Assembly (NCBI RefSeq): GCF_007748175.1
Contig: NZ_CP037422.1
Coordinates: forward strand, 3,044,020-3,108,019
DNA: 64,000 bases
From: Gimesia aquarii
Lineage (GTDB): Bacteria > Planctomycetota > Planctomycetia > Planctomycetales > Planctomycetaceae
Direction of reading: 5' to 3'
Shown here piece by piece: positions 1 through 8,001 of the stretch. The notes below the pieces were generated by a model. It was not told where the DNA came from, did no database searches, and saw nothing but the letters and a program-made list of their open reading frames with translations. The position numbers and the translations under genes are program-made. Numbering within the stretch: position 1 is the first letter of the stretch; each line of letters begins with the position of its first letter.

Positions 1-2
1 AA

Positions 3-668
3 CAGAAGACCGTCACCCAGACCTTTAAACGGCAGGTTGATCATCTGCGAATTCTGGAAGTCGAAGGCGAGGATGGCTCGACGCAAACGATCAAAACGAC
101 AAACGAGCATCCCTTCTGGTCAACAGCCGCCAGGGATTATGTCGAAGCCAAACACTTAAAGCCCGGCACCAAACTGCAAGGCGCTAACGGCCACTTCATC
201 ACCGTCAAATCCACCCGCTACGAACCTCATCCAGAAGGCATCACCGTCTACAACGTCGAAGTCAAAGGCCCCCATAACTACTTCGTCGCCGCCAATGGGT
301 ATCGCGGACCGCCTGTTTTGGCACATAATACTTGTAACGCTTCGGATTTACCTATAACCAATTTAGATGATTTTGCAACAAAAAATAAAACTATAAAAAA
401 TTTGAAGAATGCAACGGGTAGCTTTAACATTCGAGTCAAGAACCAGAAACAAGCTGAAGAACTATTAGCATCTGCTCGGAAAAGAATCTATGATAACCCC
501 AAGATTACATATGGTGGGAAATCGGGAAAAGTTGGATTTGAAGTTCATGGTGTAAATAGTTCTGAAAGAAGAGTTGGCAATAATTTACCCCATCTTAAAA
601 TATGGGACTGGCTAGACGGTAAGAGTCTTGGTTTTGATGGGCACATTTTCTTTGATGGAATACCCTAA
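3..668 (+). CDS. Secreted HINT-domain toxin, copy 1 (5' end outside window)
   Basis: The frame is open from base 3, so the N terminus lies upstream of the window. Residues up to the His-Asn-Thr-Cys near base 335 are nearly identical to the HINT domain of copies 2-4, with the TNEHPFW block and the YNVEVKGPHNYFV block that precede the C-terminal cleavage site. After that point the sequence becomes AT-rich and unlike the other copies. The tip of about 110 residues contains GSFNIRV, a LPHLKIWDW block and ends with GHIFFDG. I recall this pattern from C-terminal tips of other polymorphic toxins but cannot name its activity. The partner immunity gene starts 63 bases downstream. No lesion is seen in the visible part. 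Confidence 0.85.
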   Translation, partial: QKTVTQTFKRQVDHLRILEVEGEDGSTQTIKTTNEHPFWSTAARDYVEAKHLKPGTKLQGANGHFITVKSTRYEPHPEGITVYNVEVKGPHNYFVAANGYRGPPVLAHNTCNASDLPITNLDDFATKNKTIKNLKNATGSFNIRVKNQKQAEELLASARKRIYDNPKITYGGKSGKVGFEVHGVNSSERRVGNNLPHLKIWDWLDGKSLGFDGHIFFDGIP

Positions 669-731
669 AATGAAGTTCATAGTTTATCATAAAGCTACTA
701 TTTAACATCATATCAAGGAATTCATTCCCCC

Positions 732-1202
732 ATGTCCTCGGAATTAGAAGACGGCCCAGAATGGAGGTGGAGAGAAACCATTCATGAAGGTCAAAAATTA
801 TTAACTTACGTAAAAAAAAATGATTCTCAACATAGTAATGAATTATGGGACAAATATATTCATAATAAAAAAGACCACTTCATGATGTTTGATGCCGAAA
901 TCTTTGATGATCAAGATACGTTGTATATAGAAGAAGCAGGATGGAATCAGAAGTCTTTGGAAGATAATACGAAAAAAATTCTCTCTGAGAAATTAGATTA
1001 TCAAGAGAACGACCAAATTATTATATTTTGGTCTAAAGAATCTTCAGTTTATGTGAATTGGAAATTATTCCTCAGTTATTGGTCAGATTTTATTTATTCA
1101 AGTGATGAAGGGGTTTTAATTGTAAATCCTATAAGTGACATGAGTTTTGTATACATACTAGATAAGATATGGATTTTTAAGCGAAAATTAATAGCTACAT
1201 AG
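732..1202 (+). CDS. Probable immunity protein for toxin copy 1 (DUF2947-like)
   Basis: This 156-residue protein follows toxin copy 1 on the same strand and has no signal peptide, as expected for a cytoplasmic immunity protein. The spacing of ELWDKYI, an acidic-aromatic middle, a central IIIFWSKE strand, and a later W-x(8)-W-x-F block resembles the DUF2947 type of small protein that often accompanies polymorphic toxins. That match is from memory and has not been tested. Base composition is AT-rich, matching the toxin tip rather than the HINT region, so tip and immunity gene probably moved together. Function is inferred from position. Confidence 0.65.
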   Translation: MSSELEDGPEWRWRETIHEGQKLLTYVKKNDSQHSNELWDKYIHNKKDHFMMFDAEIFDDQDTLYIEEAGWNQKSLEDNTKKILSEKLDYQENDQIIIFWSKESSVYVNWKLFLSYWSDFIYSSDEGVLIVNPISDMSFVYILDKIWIFKRKLIAT

Positions 1203-1279
1203 TTGTGGCTCTATATTCGGTACTTTCCCAGAAATAGTTTAGATAGAAAAAATGTCAGCGACTGTGGCTTCCGTTGTTA

Positions 1280-1390
1280 ATTCATTGTAATAATCTCTTT
1301 CCAGGTTTGGCCGTTTTTTATCATTGAATTCAAGACTACAAGCAACTTCCTAATGCAGGCAACTAGGACCACTTTTTTCCCCCAACCCTC
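1280..1390 (-). mobile_element. IS110-family transposase C-terminal remnant
   Basis: Read on the minus strand, this stretch encodes GKKVVLVACIRKLLVVLNSM followed by IKNGQTW. This is the characteristic end of IS110/IS116/IS902 transposases, where the protein normally closes with a (M/I)RKLL.ILN.M block. The DEDD catalytic domain and the rest of the element are absent. It sits between the copy 1 immunity gene and the leader of toxin copy 2, and a related tail lies at 32.1 kb in the same orientation. Confidence 0.6.
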
Positions 1391-1424
1391 TCGCCAGCAC
1401 AGCAGGCTATCGGGAAGGAAAAAG

Positions 1425-1501
1425 CTGTCAGGAACCTTTCTCGACTGATTCCCCAAGATAACCATTTTCTAAATCACTCATCTGAGAGGGGAAAGAGTCA
1501 G
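1425..1501 (+). promoter_or_regulatory. Leader of toxin copy 2 with TGTCAGGAACC motif
   Basis: The stretch starts with CTGTCAGGAACCTTTC and continues with a segment related to the leaders at 3918-4064 and 5750-5894, but about 60 bases of the middle are missing here. It ends with GAGAGGGGAAAGAG, a ribosome binding site placed just upstream of the GTG at 1502. The same purine-rich site precedes copies 3 and 4, which supports GTG as the shared start. The TGTCAGGAACC motif is the same one that forms the inverted repeats around the RAYT gene at 7.5-8.0 kb. Confidence 0.55.
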
Positions 1502-2411
1502 GTGAAACGGAATACCAATCAGTCCCACACGCTGTCCTTCGTGATGCGACTGTTTACGATATTGCTCTGCTTTGCAGCAGGTGGCTTTTGTCTGTTCAAG
1601 TCGGGCATCGGCCAGTCAATCGAACAGCCCGCAGTCGCCGCACTTTCTCAAAGCAAAAAATCACCCCCGCTAGAGCAACCACAGTTCAAGCTCAAATCGG
1701 TTGCCGATTATCAAGTCGGCGATGCCATCATGGCCTTCAATCATGAGACAGGCCAGCGCGAACAAAAGACCGTCACCCAGACCTTCAAACGGCAGATTGA
1801 TCATCTACGGATTCTGGAAGTCGAAGGCGAAGATGGCTCGACGCAAACGATCAAAACGACAAACGAACATCCCTTCTGGTCAACAGCCGCCAGGGATTAT
1901 GTCGAAGCCAAACACTTAAAGCCGGGCACCAAACTGCAAGGCGCCAACGGCCACTTCATCACCGTCAAATCCACCCGCTACGAACCCCATCCCCAAGGCA
2001 TCACTGTCTACAACGTTTAAGTCAAAGGCCCACATAACTACTTCGTCGCCGAAAATGGCTATCACGGGCCACAGGTTTTGGCGCATAATACGTGCAAAGT
2101 TTTTCATGGAACAGATGACATTTCTGCTGCTAGTATTTCTAAAAAAGGGTTTGATGCAAATGATTGGCGAAAGGCAGCTGGAGCAGCGGGTCCAGATCCA
2201 AAAGGTTTTTCGGTTACGACTGACCGGTCAGTTGCAGAGAAATGGGCGACATTTTGAGCCGCAGAGATGGGGGGGAATACCAGTGGTTTTGGAAGCTAAC
2301 ATTGACGATCTTCCGTTGCGACGTGGTCGACCAGGAAAATGGGCTGATCCTGATGAGTTATTTATTGACTTAATTGATTTTGATTTAGTTGGTGGTGGAA
2401 TTTGTAACTAA
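1502..2411 (+). pseudogene. HINT toxin copy 2 with ADP-ribosyltransferase-like tip; one stop and one frameshift
   Basis: From the GTG start the N-terminal membrane segment and HINT domain are intact for 172 codons. Then a GAA-to-TAA type change (stop at 2018-2020) interrupts the block before the cleavage site. Reading on in frame gives HNTC followed by a new tip starting VFHGTD and running to VAEKWATF. There an extra T in the run at 2252-2255 shifts the frame. The frame beginning EPQRWGG and ending at 2411 clearly continues the same domain. The tip looks like an ADP-ribosyltransferase fold, because it opens with an F-H-G-T block and has a KGFSVTTDR-like middle. That assignment is tentative. 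Two lesions mean this copy cannot make full-length toxin, yet its immunity gene is intact. Confidence 0.75.
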
Positions 2412-2427
2412 TTTTAGGAATCTTCAA

Positions 2428-2823
2428 ATGCCAACGATAACACTTGATATTGACCGTAATAGTAATCACCAATTAGATGTTTTGGCCATCTTTGAATTAA
2501 TTGAAAATGAATTTTCTTCTGCCAAGCTCTTATCAAGTGATGCATTATTAGATCGCGCAAATAATGCTAGGGTTCTGTTAGAAAAAATGGATTTTGATGA
2601 AAAAGATAAATCAAAAATTCTTCGAACACTTGAGAGAAATGCGAAGCAATATGGACCTGCATACTCATTCCAGATTTCAGATGAATCTGGTATAGTTAAT
2701 GGTGTGCTAAGGCCAATTGATATCACTTTTATGGCAGAATCGACCATATCTCCAGAATTATGGGAGAGGCTCGTCAAGTTTGTTCAACAATTTGATATTG
2801 GTAAAGTATCAACTTTTGATTAA
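2428..2823 (+). CDS. Probable immunity protein for toxin copy 2
   Basis: I place the start at the ATG at 2428 (MPTITLDIDRN) because an AGGAA sits 8 bases upstream and the frame upstream overlaps the toxin tip. The product is about 131 residues, acidic, with no signal peptide or membrane segment. No family was recognised. It lies 16 bases after the end of the toxin tip and shares the low GC of that tip. Its reading frame has survived although the toxin is broken, which fits selection for protection against a toxin carried by relatives. Confidence 0.6.
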   Translation: MPTITLDIDRNSNHQLDVLAIFELIENEFSSAKLLSSDALLDRANNARVLLEKMDFDEKDKSKILRTLERNAKQYGPAYSFQISDESGIVNGVLRPIDITFMAESTISPELWERLVKFVQQFDIGKVSTFD

Positions 2824-2854
2824 TAAATATTAACCACATATCAGGGAAATAAAA

Positions 2855-3073
2855 GTGTCACGCTTACGCAAAATATACCAGGACTGCGACGTTTTCACAA
2901 AAGCGGAAGCGCTCGTCGACAAATCACGAGCACGTGCCGAAGAACTGGCAGAAAGCGTCGACAACGAAGATTTCAAACAATTACTGAAATTCTTCTGCGA
3001 AACCGTCCTGGCCGAAGAAACCCCCGAAGAAAAACCAGAGCCCAACGTGCTGATGCCACAACCGATTAGTTAA
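2855..3073 (+). pseudogene. Small ORF resembling the C-terminal end of a polyprenyl synthetase
   Basis: A GTG-started 72-residue frame follows the immunity gene after 31 bases. It reads KAEALVDKSRARAEELAESV followed by a segment ending FFCETVLAE. This resembles the last helices of trans-isoprenyl diphosphate synthases, in which a K.EAL...AR..AE.L repeat precedes a short hydrophobic helix. The catalytic DDxxD regions are missing. Its GC content is visibly higher than the genes on both sides. It may be a displaced gene fragment captured during cassette rearrangement, or a real small protein. I lean to a fragment. Confidence 0.4.
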
Positions 3074-3206
3074 CTACTTCGATCGTTTCTATCTGGTTTG
3101 ATCAATATCACGATTGAAATATGCCATTACCGATGTGTTCCAGCCTATAGGGAGGAGGAACTCAATTTTCGGTTCCTAGTATCTCACATACGAGCACCAT
3201 TGAACC

Positions 3207-3893
3207 ATGCTAACCGACCATGCGGAATTTAGTTTTTATATATTAGATTTTACTGAATTATTAGATGCCATAAAGCATACTTTGGAAATAGTATCAAATA
3301 CTTGCGATTCCTTCTCACCAGAAATCATTGTTAACGATTTAAAAGATTGGCTTTTACTAGAAAAAACAGATCTAAATTTAGAATTGTCAAAATATGTCTG
3401 GTCTTTTCTAGGATTTAACATTTCAAATTCACACAAAAAATATAAGTCTCAATTGAAAAAGAAATTGTCAAACCATTGTGTAGAACGAAAAATAATTAAT
3501 TTTATTTGGAGTCATCCTGTTGATTACTACAAATACCAAATTTCTTGGACTAAAGATGATTTGTTATTTCGGCATGGAACGCCTCCACTTGCTACTGCCA
3601 GAGGCATTTGTCATGTGAAAAAAGGAATGATTCATCATCCTCTTAAAGAATTATCGCTGGAAGAAAGAAAACGACGTAATGATTTTACTTGTTTTAACTT
3701 AAAAAGTCATCCTAATAAAATCACTCCATCATTTTTGGGTTGGGAGATAGGAATATTTCTCGGATTATTCCAACTCGACTATTATCTTTCTTCTCAGTGT
3801 GATGAAATTATTGCTAACCGAGACATTCATCCAGATGAAATAGAACAAAAACTCTTGAAATTAATATTACTGGAAGGAACAGATTCAGAATAA
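3207..3893 (+). CDS. Hypothetical protein, possible orphan immunity protein
   Basis: This is a 228-residue, AT-rich, soluble protein of no recognised family. It begins MLTDHAEFSFYILDF and has a helical N-terminal half. A central LFRHGTPPLATARG block is followed by a His-rich GMIHHPL. It stands between the copy 2 immunity gene and the leader of copy 3 and has no toxin tip immediately in front of it. Composition and location are those of the other immunity genes, so an orphan immunity protein whose toxin tip was lost is a reasonable guess. No ribosome binding site is convincing. Confidence 0.45.
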   Translation: MLTDHAEFSFYILDFTELLDAIKHTLEIVSNTCDSFSPEIIVNDLKDWLLLEKTDLNLELSKYVWSFLGFNISNSHKKYKSQLKKKLSNHCVERKIINFIWSHPVDYYKYQISWTKDDLLFRHGTPPLATARGICHVKKGMIHHPLKELSLEERKRRNDFTCFNLKSHPNKITPSFLGWEIGIFLGLFQLDYYLSSQCDEIIANRDIHPDEIEQKLLKLILLEGTDSE

Positions 3894-3917
3894 TAGGCTA
3901 TCTAAAGAAGAAAAAAA

Positions 3918-4064
3918 GTGTCAGCAACTTTTTTCGACTAATTCCTCAAGATAACCAAGTCTTAGGTCACCTTATTCAGAGAATCTAAAGCCAGTAACTC
4001 CTAATAGTAACTACATCTAAAAGCTATTTTCTAAATCGTACTACTGAGAGCGGAGAGAATAAAA
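3918..4064 (+). promoter_or_regulatory. Leader of toxin copy 3
   Basis: It begins GTGTCAGCAACTT and runs for about 147 bases into the purine-rich site before the GTG at 4065. Most of it aligns by eye with 5750-5894, including the AAGATAACCAAGTCT and CTAAAAGCTA segments. So each repeated unit includes its own upstream region, not only coding sequence, and the copies could each have carried a promoter. I could not pick out -10 and -35 boxes with confidence. Confidence 0.5.
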
Positions 4065-5015
4065 GTGAAACAGAATACCAATCAGTCTCAACCGCTGTCG
4101 TTCGTGATGCGACTGTTTTCGATATTGCTCTGCTTTGCAGCAGGTGGCTTTTGTCTGTTCAAGTCGGGCATCGACCAATCAATCGAGTAGCCCGCGGTCG
4201 CCGCGGTTTCTCAAAGCGAGAAATCACCGCCTCTGGAGCAACCACAGTTCAATCTCAAATCGGTAGCCGATTTCAAGGTGGGCAACAAGATCATGGCCTT
4301 CAATCATGAAACGGGACAGCGGGAACAGAAGACCGTCACCTAAACCTTCAAACGACAAGTCGATCATCTACAGATTCTGGAAGTCAAAGGCGAGGATGGC
4401 TCGACGCAAACCATCAAGACCACGAACGAGCACCCCTTCTGGCCCTCAGCAGCCAACGAATATGTTGAAGCCAAACACTTAAAGCCCGGCACCAAACTCC
4501 AGGGTGCCAACGGACACTTTATCACCGTCAAATCCACCCGCTACGAACCTCATCACGAAGGCATCACCGTCTACAACGTCGAAGTCAAAGGCCCACATAA
4601 CTACTTCGTCGCCGCCAATGGCTATCGTGGGCCGCCTGTTTTGGCGCATAATACATGTGGGGATTCAGTATTTAGAGCCTTGTCACCAGATGATCTAGAG
4701 AACTTTAATCAAGGTAGACGTATTCTCCCTAAAGGGATTGGTGGTAGTATCGAAGAGCACGTACAAGGGTATCCAACTAAGTATATTTCTGCGGCAGAAA
4801 GTCTGGAAGGTGCGAGAAAGTTTTTAGGACCTTCTGGGATAGCTGAAATTGATGTAAAAAAACTTCTTAAATCAGGAAGTGGGATTGTCCATCATGAAAA
4901 TGTAATTCAAAAATTGAATAGACCTCATGATATAAAAAATACTGAAGAAGCATTCGAAATCTTAATTACAAAAGGTATAGACCCTAGTGCTATTATCGAT
5001 ATCATCTTAAAATAA
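4065..5015 (+). pseudogene. HINT toxin copy 3, two in-frame stops in the shared part; tip intact
   Basis: The frame starts at GTG 4065 like copies 2 and 4, but codon 42 is TAG (4188-4190) and codon 93 is TAA (4341-4343). After the second stop the same frame stays open to 5015. It passes through the HINT cleavage site (HNTC) and a tip of about 120 residues. The tip starts GDSVFRALSPDDLENF, has EEHVQG and a TKYISAAESLEGARKF block, and ends EAFEILITKGIDPSAI. This arrangement resembles ADP-ribosyltransferase-fold toxins, whose late motif often reads E.LI..GI. This is tentative. The tip itself shows no damage, and the immunity gene follows at 5048. Confidence 0.75.
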
Positions 5016-5047
5016 ATACTTCCATAAAGAGAATTCAATAATTTCAA

Positions 5048-5731
5048 ATGAATAGTATAAATCAAGCAAAAGAAATAATAAGAAAGCACTCAGGACAAGG
5101 CAGTAGTGTTAGCTTGGGTCTACTAGATTCATTTCGACCATATCAAGGATTTTCAGACCGTGATGCACAAGAATTTTTTGAAGCAATCATTTATTACTCT
5201 GTAGAATCTACATTCCCACAAAATGATCAATTAGAAATTATTTATTGCCTTTGGAATACATGCCATACAATAAGAAGACTTGCACTTTCTGCAAATGGTC
5301 CTTTACAAAGAAATGCCATAATTGATAATGCAGATATTGCCCATATCGAAAAATGGGTTGATAGTATTGAGCACTCATGTTTAATCTGGATTTCTGGTGA
5401 TCAGGATTATAAAGTTGCATTACCATTTGCAGATTATATTACAAATGGACATCCTATCGCAGATAAAAAATCAGCTTTTAAATGTCTCTTTGATTTTCTT
5501 AAAAAAGCTATTTCGCAAGAGAACTCACATAGTGTTGAGTCTAATTCCAAAGGTTTTTTTGAAAAAAGCTTTGACGCTCAATATTCTTTTATCATCGCTT
5601 TAGAAAAACTCGGAAACGAGTCCAAAGAATGGGTAGAATTCCTGAAAAAATTATCCAGTAACTCAGAAAGTAAAGAAATCCGCGATGAAGCAAGAAGAAT
5701 ATTGAATCAGATTTCAAAAGAAAGCAGATAA
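5048..5731 (+). CDS. Probable immunity protein for toxin copy 3
   Basis: This 227-residue soluble protein begins MNSINQAKEIIRKHSG, 32 bases after the tip of copy 3. It is predicted largely helical, with a C-terminal segment (EWVEFLKKLSSNSESKEIRD) that could be a HEAT-like helical pair. No family was recognised. AT-rich composition and position support an immunity role. As with copy 2, this gene is intact while the toxin reading frame is not. Confidence 0.6.
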   Translation: MNSINQAKEIIRKHSGQGSSVSLGLLDSFRPYQGFSDRDAQEFFEAIIYYSVESTFPQNDQLEIIYCLWNTCHTIRRLALSANGPLQRNAIIDNADIAHIEKWVDSIEHSCLIWISGDQDYKVALPFADYITNGHPIADKKSAFKCLFDFLKKAISQENSHSVESNSKGFFEKSFDAQYSFIIALEKLGNESKEWVEFLKKLSSNSESKEIRDEARRILNQISKESR

Positions 5732-5749
5732 CACAAAGGAAGTAAAACG

Positions 5750-5894
5750 GTGTCAGAATTTTTTCTCTACTGATTCTCCAGGATAACCAAGTCTCGGGTT
5801 ACCTTTTCAGAAGACCTAAAGTCACCAAATCCTAACAGTAAATACACCTAAAAACTACTTTCTAAGCCGTAACTCTGAGAGGGGAGAGAATCAG
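5750..5894 (+). promoter_or_regulatory. Leader of toxin copy 4
   Basis: The leader starts GTGTCAGAATTTTTTC and aligns with 3918-4064 along its whole length. It ends with GAGAGGGGAGAGAATCAG and then GTG, giving a strong ribosome binding site (GGGGAG) for the intact toxin gene. It belongs to the repeated unit, so transcription signals for the toxins should lie here, but I do not see an unambiguous promoter. Confidence 0.5.
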
Positions 5895-6806
5895 GTGAAA
5901 CGGAATACTAATCAGACCCAATCGCTGTCGTTTGTGATGCGATTGTTTACGATTTTGCTCTGCTTTGCAGCAGGTGGCTTTTGTCTGTTCAAGTTGGGCA
6001 TCGGCCAATCAATCGAGCAGTCCACAGTCGCAGCGATTTCTCAAAGCGAGAAATCACCATCAATAAAGCAACCACAGTTCAAACTCAAATCGGTTGCCGA
6101 TTATCAAGTCGGCGATGCCATCATGGCCTTCAACCATGAAACGGGACAGCGCGAACAGAAGACCGTCACCCAAACCTTCAAACGACAAGTCGATCACTTG
6201 CGGATTCTGGAATTCGAAGGCGAGAATGGCACCACACAAACCATCAAGACCACGAACGAGCACCCCTTCTGGTCCTCGGCAACCAACGAATATGTCGAAG
6301 CCAAACATCTGAAACCCGGCACAAAGCTCCAGGGCGCCAACGGCCACTTCATCACCGTCAAATCCACCCGCTACGAACCTCATCCCGAAGGCATCACCGT
6401 CTACAACGTTGAAGTCAAAGGCCCCCATAACTACTTCGTCGCCGCCAATGGGTATCGCGGGCCACCGGTTTTAGCGCATAATACTTGTAAGCTTGACACC
6501 AATTCAAGTTCTATGAGAGAGGCCTTTAATAAAGCAAAAGATGCCAATGGAATTCCCAAAAGTGCGCAACCTTTAAGAACAATTAAGCCTAATACACCAG
6601 ACGGGACTCGATTTGGTCTTGATTCTCGCAATGTTAAACTTTATGAGTTTATCAACAGCAGTGGAAATAAAATCCATATTCGACTAGACAAACCCGCTAC
6701 ATTTAATCAAGGAGGTCGCGGTGATCAAAGGTGGCATTTTAATGCTGGTCCAGCTTTCGAAAAATTGAAACAGCATCACTTTTTTGGAGCGTTTCCAGGA
6801 GATTGA
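5895..6806 (+). CDS. Intact secreted HINT-domain toxin, copy 4
   Basis: This 303-residue protein is the only complete copy. Residues 14-34 are hydrophobic after a basic start (MKRNTNQ) and form a signal peptide or signal anchor. A Ser/Gln/Pro-rich linker leads to a HINT domain at about residues 63-198, with VGD at 72-74, TNEHPFW near 120, a VEVKGPHNYFV block, and the cleavage site His195-Asn196-Thr197-Cys198. No cysteine lies at the start of the HINT domain. The tip (199-303) contains NGIPKSAQP, a GDQRWHFNAG block and KLKQHHFF. I recall this signature from nuclease-like tips of Rhs/LXG-type toxins but cannot name it. GTG is chosen as start because of the conserved ribosome binding site. The immunity gene starts 3 bases after the stop. 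Confidence 0.8.
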   Translation: MKRNTNQTQSLSFVMRLFTILLCFAAGGFCLFKLGIGQSIEQSTVAAISQSEKSPSIKQPQFKLKSVADYQVGDAIMAFNHETGQREQKTVTQTFKRQVDHLRILEFEGENGTTQTIKTTNEHPFWSSATNEYVEAKHLKPGTKLQGANGHFITVKSTRYEPHPEGITVYNVEVKGPHNYFVAANGYRGPPVLAHNTCKLDTNSSSMREAFNKAKDANGIPKSAQPLRTIKPNTPDGTRFGLDSRNVKLYEFINSSGNKIHIRLDKPATFNQGGRGDQRWHFNAGPAFEKLKQHHFFGAFPGD

Positions 6807-6809
6807 AAA

Positions 6810-7466
6810 ATGGAAGTCTTAAAAAAAGGGACTCCCAGACACAAACATCGTTTTATCTTTGATGCTGAGCTTGCCAATTCACTTGTAATTAAAAAATGGC
6901 AATTAAGATCAGAAGAAAAATACGATAGTGATCCCAATCCCAAGCTAACGGCATTGTCATATCTACAAAGTATACTTAAATGTTCTCAAAAATCACATTA
7001 CCTAATCACTGTAAGTGAATTAGAAAAAGCATCTAAGTACCGTAGTAAAAAAGGAATTTTCTGGAATATACGAGATTTACAACATCTTGACACAAATTAT
7101 TTTGAAATATTTAATGATAAGGGAATGAGTCGGCTTGCCGCAGTAGTTAATCTTGAAAATATTTCTTCTGGTGACTCAACGGACTTAATACTCAATTGGG
7201 GTATCAGTATGATCTTGCTTACTGATATGAAGCTCAAGTATGTTACCCCCGAGATTGAAAAATGGATTTCGACAAATACGAAATCATCATTTGGATATAA
7301 TTATGATTTGGCAGCAAACACTCTACTCAATAATCGTAATATGGCAATTCTGAGATACTTCCCTGCAGATAATGGATCAAATGAGCAAATCGCCATCATC
7401 GGAGATGATTCTTTTATAAATGATGAAGTTGCACATTGTATTTCATCCATAGCTGAAGATAAATAA
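6810..7466 (+). CDS. Probable immunity protein for toxin copy 4
   Basis: This 218-residue soluble protein starts almost at the toxin stop codon (3-base gap), so the two are probably translationally coupled, which is usual for toxin/immunity pairs. It begins MEVLKKGTPRHKHRF and has a mixed alpha/beta appearance with several charged helices. No family was recognised. The low GC matches the toxin tip. It is the last gene of the array before the RAYT element. Confidence 0.65.
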   Translation: MEVLKKGTPRHKHRFIFDAELANSLVIKKWQLRSEEKYDSDPNPKLTALSYLQSILKCSQKSHYLITVSELEKASKYRSKKGIFWNIRDLQHLDTNYFEIFNDKGMSRLAAVVNLENISSGDSTDLILNWGISMILLTDMKLKYVTPEIEKWISTNTKSSFGYNYDLAANTLLNNRNMAILRYFPADNGSNEQIAIIGDDSFINDEVAHCISSIAEDK

Positions 7467-7475
7467 TTCGACAAG

Positions 7476-8001
7476 ATAAAGGTGTCAGGAACCCTTTTAA
7501 TTGACTTCAAGTGAAGACGGGCAGCTTTCTCGCTTTACAGGTTGGCTCACTCTAACACACACCCAACGCTGGCACGCCCATCGGCAGAGCACCGGCTCTG
7601 GTCATGTTTATCAAGGCCGTTTCAAATCGTTCCCGATTCAGAATAATGAGCACTTCTATACGGTGTGCCGTTATGTCGAACGCAATGCCTTAACAGCAAA
7701 TTTGGTTCAAAAGGCAGAAGACTGGCAATGGGGAAGTCTCTATCACTGGAAACAAGGAGCTTCAGATCAAAGGCAATTGTTATCTCCCTGGTCACTGCGA
7801 CGAAAGCAGGGTTGGTTGTCGCATGTCAATCAGCCGCTAGCCGATCGGGAACAGGAAGCACTACAACGCACTATCCAACGCGGAAGTCCCTTCGGTAACA
7901 CAGAGTGGACAGCACAAATCATCAAAAAACTCGGTCTCGAAAGTACCGTAAAACCAAGAGGAAGACCCCGAAAGTCAAACAAAGGTTCCTGACACCTTTA
8001 T
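7476..8001 (+). mobile_element. RAYT gene remnant bracketed by perfect 18-bp inverted repeats
   Basis: ATAAAGGTGTCAGGAACC at 7476-7493 is matched exactly in inverted orientation at 7984-8001. The repeats tightly enclose the truncated RAYT transposase frame, and the right copy overlaps its last codons. REP-associated tyrosine transposases are known to act on such short palindromic units. The same TGTCAGGAACC core occurs singly at 1425-1440 and in weaker form at 3918 and 5750, always at the left edge of a toxin cassette. Confidence 0.7.
7501..7992 (+). pseudogene. REP-associated tyrosine transposase (RAYT), N-terminally truncated
   Basis: About 163 residues match the C-terminal two thirds of the family. 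The blocks LTHTQRWHAHR, GHVYQGRFKSFPIQ, FYTVCRYVERNAL and EDWQWGSL are all hallmark RAYT sequence. The expected first 80-90 residues, including the His-hydrophobic-His metal site, are absent. Just upstream there is only the inverted repeat and the end of an immunity gene. The apparent TTG start at 7501 is therefore not a real start. It ends PRGRPRKSNKGS, a basic tail common in the family. It cannot catalyse strand transfer without its HUH motif. Confidence 0.75.

Noticed and set aside
2055-2411. Independent 118-codon gene after toxin copy 2
   Set aside because: Only its second half (from 2256) is meaningful. It continues the toxin tip after a one-base insertion, and the first half is the wrong frame of the HINT end.
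5955-5980. Cys-Phe-Ala-Ala-Gly-Gly in the N-terminal helix as the missing HINT nucleophile block
   Set aside because: It is buried in the hydrophobic segment and lies about 50 residues before the VGD motif, more than twice the usual distance, with a flexible linker between.
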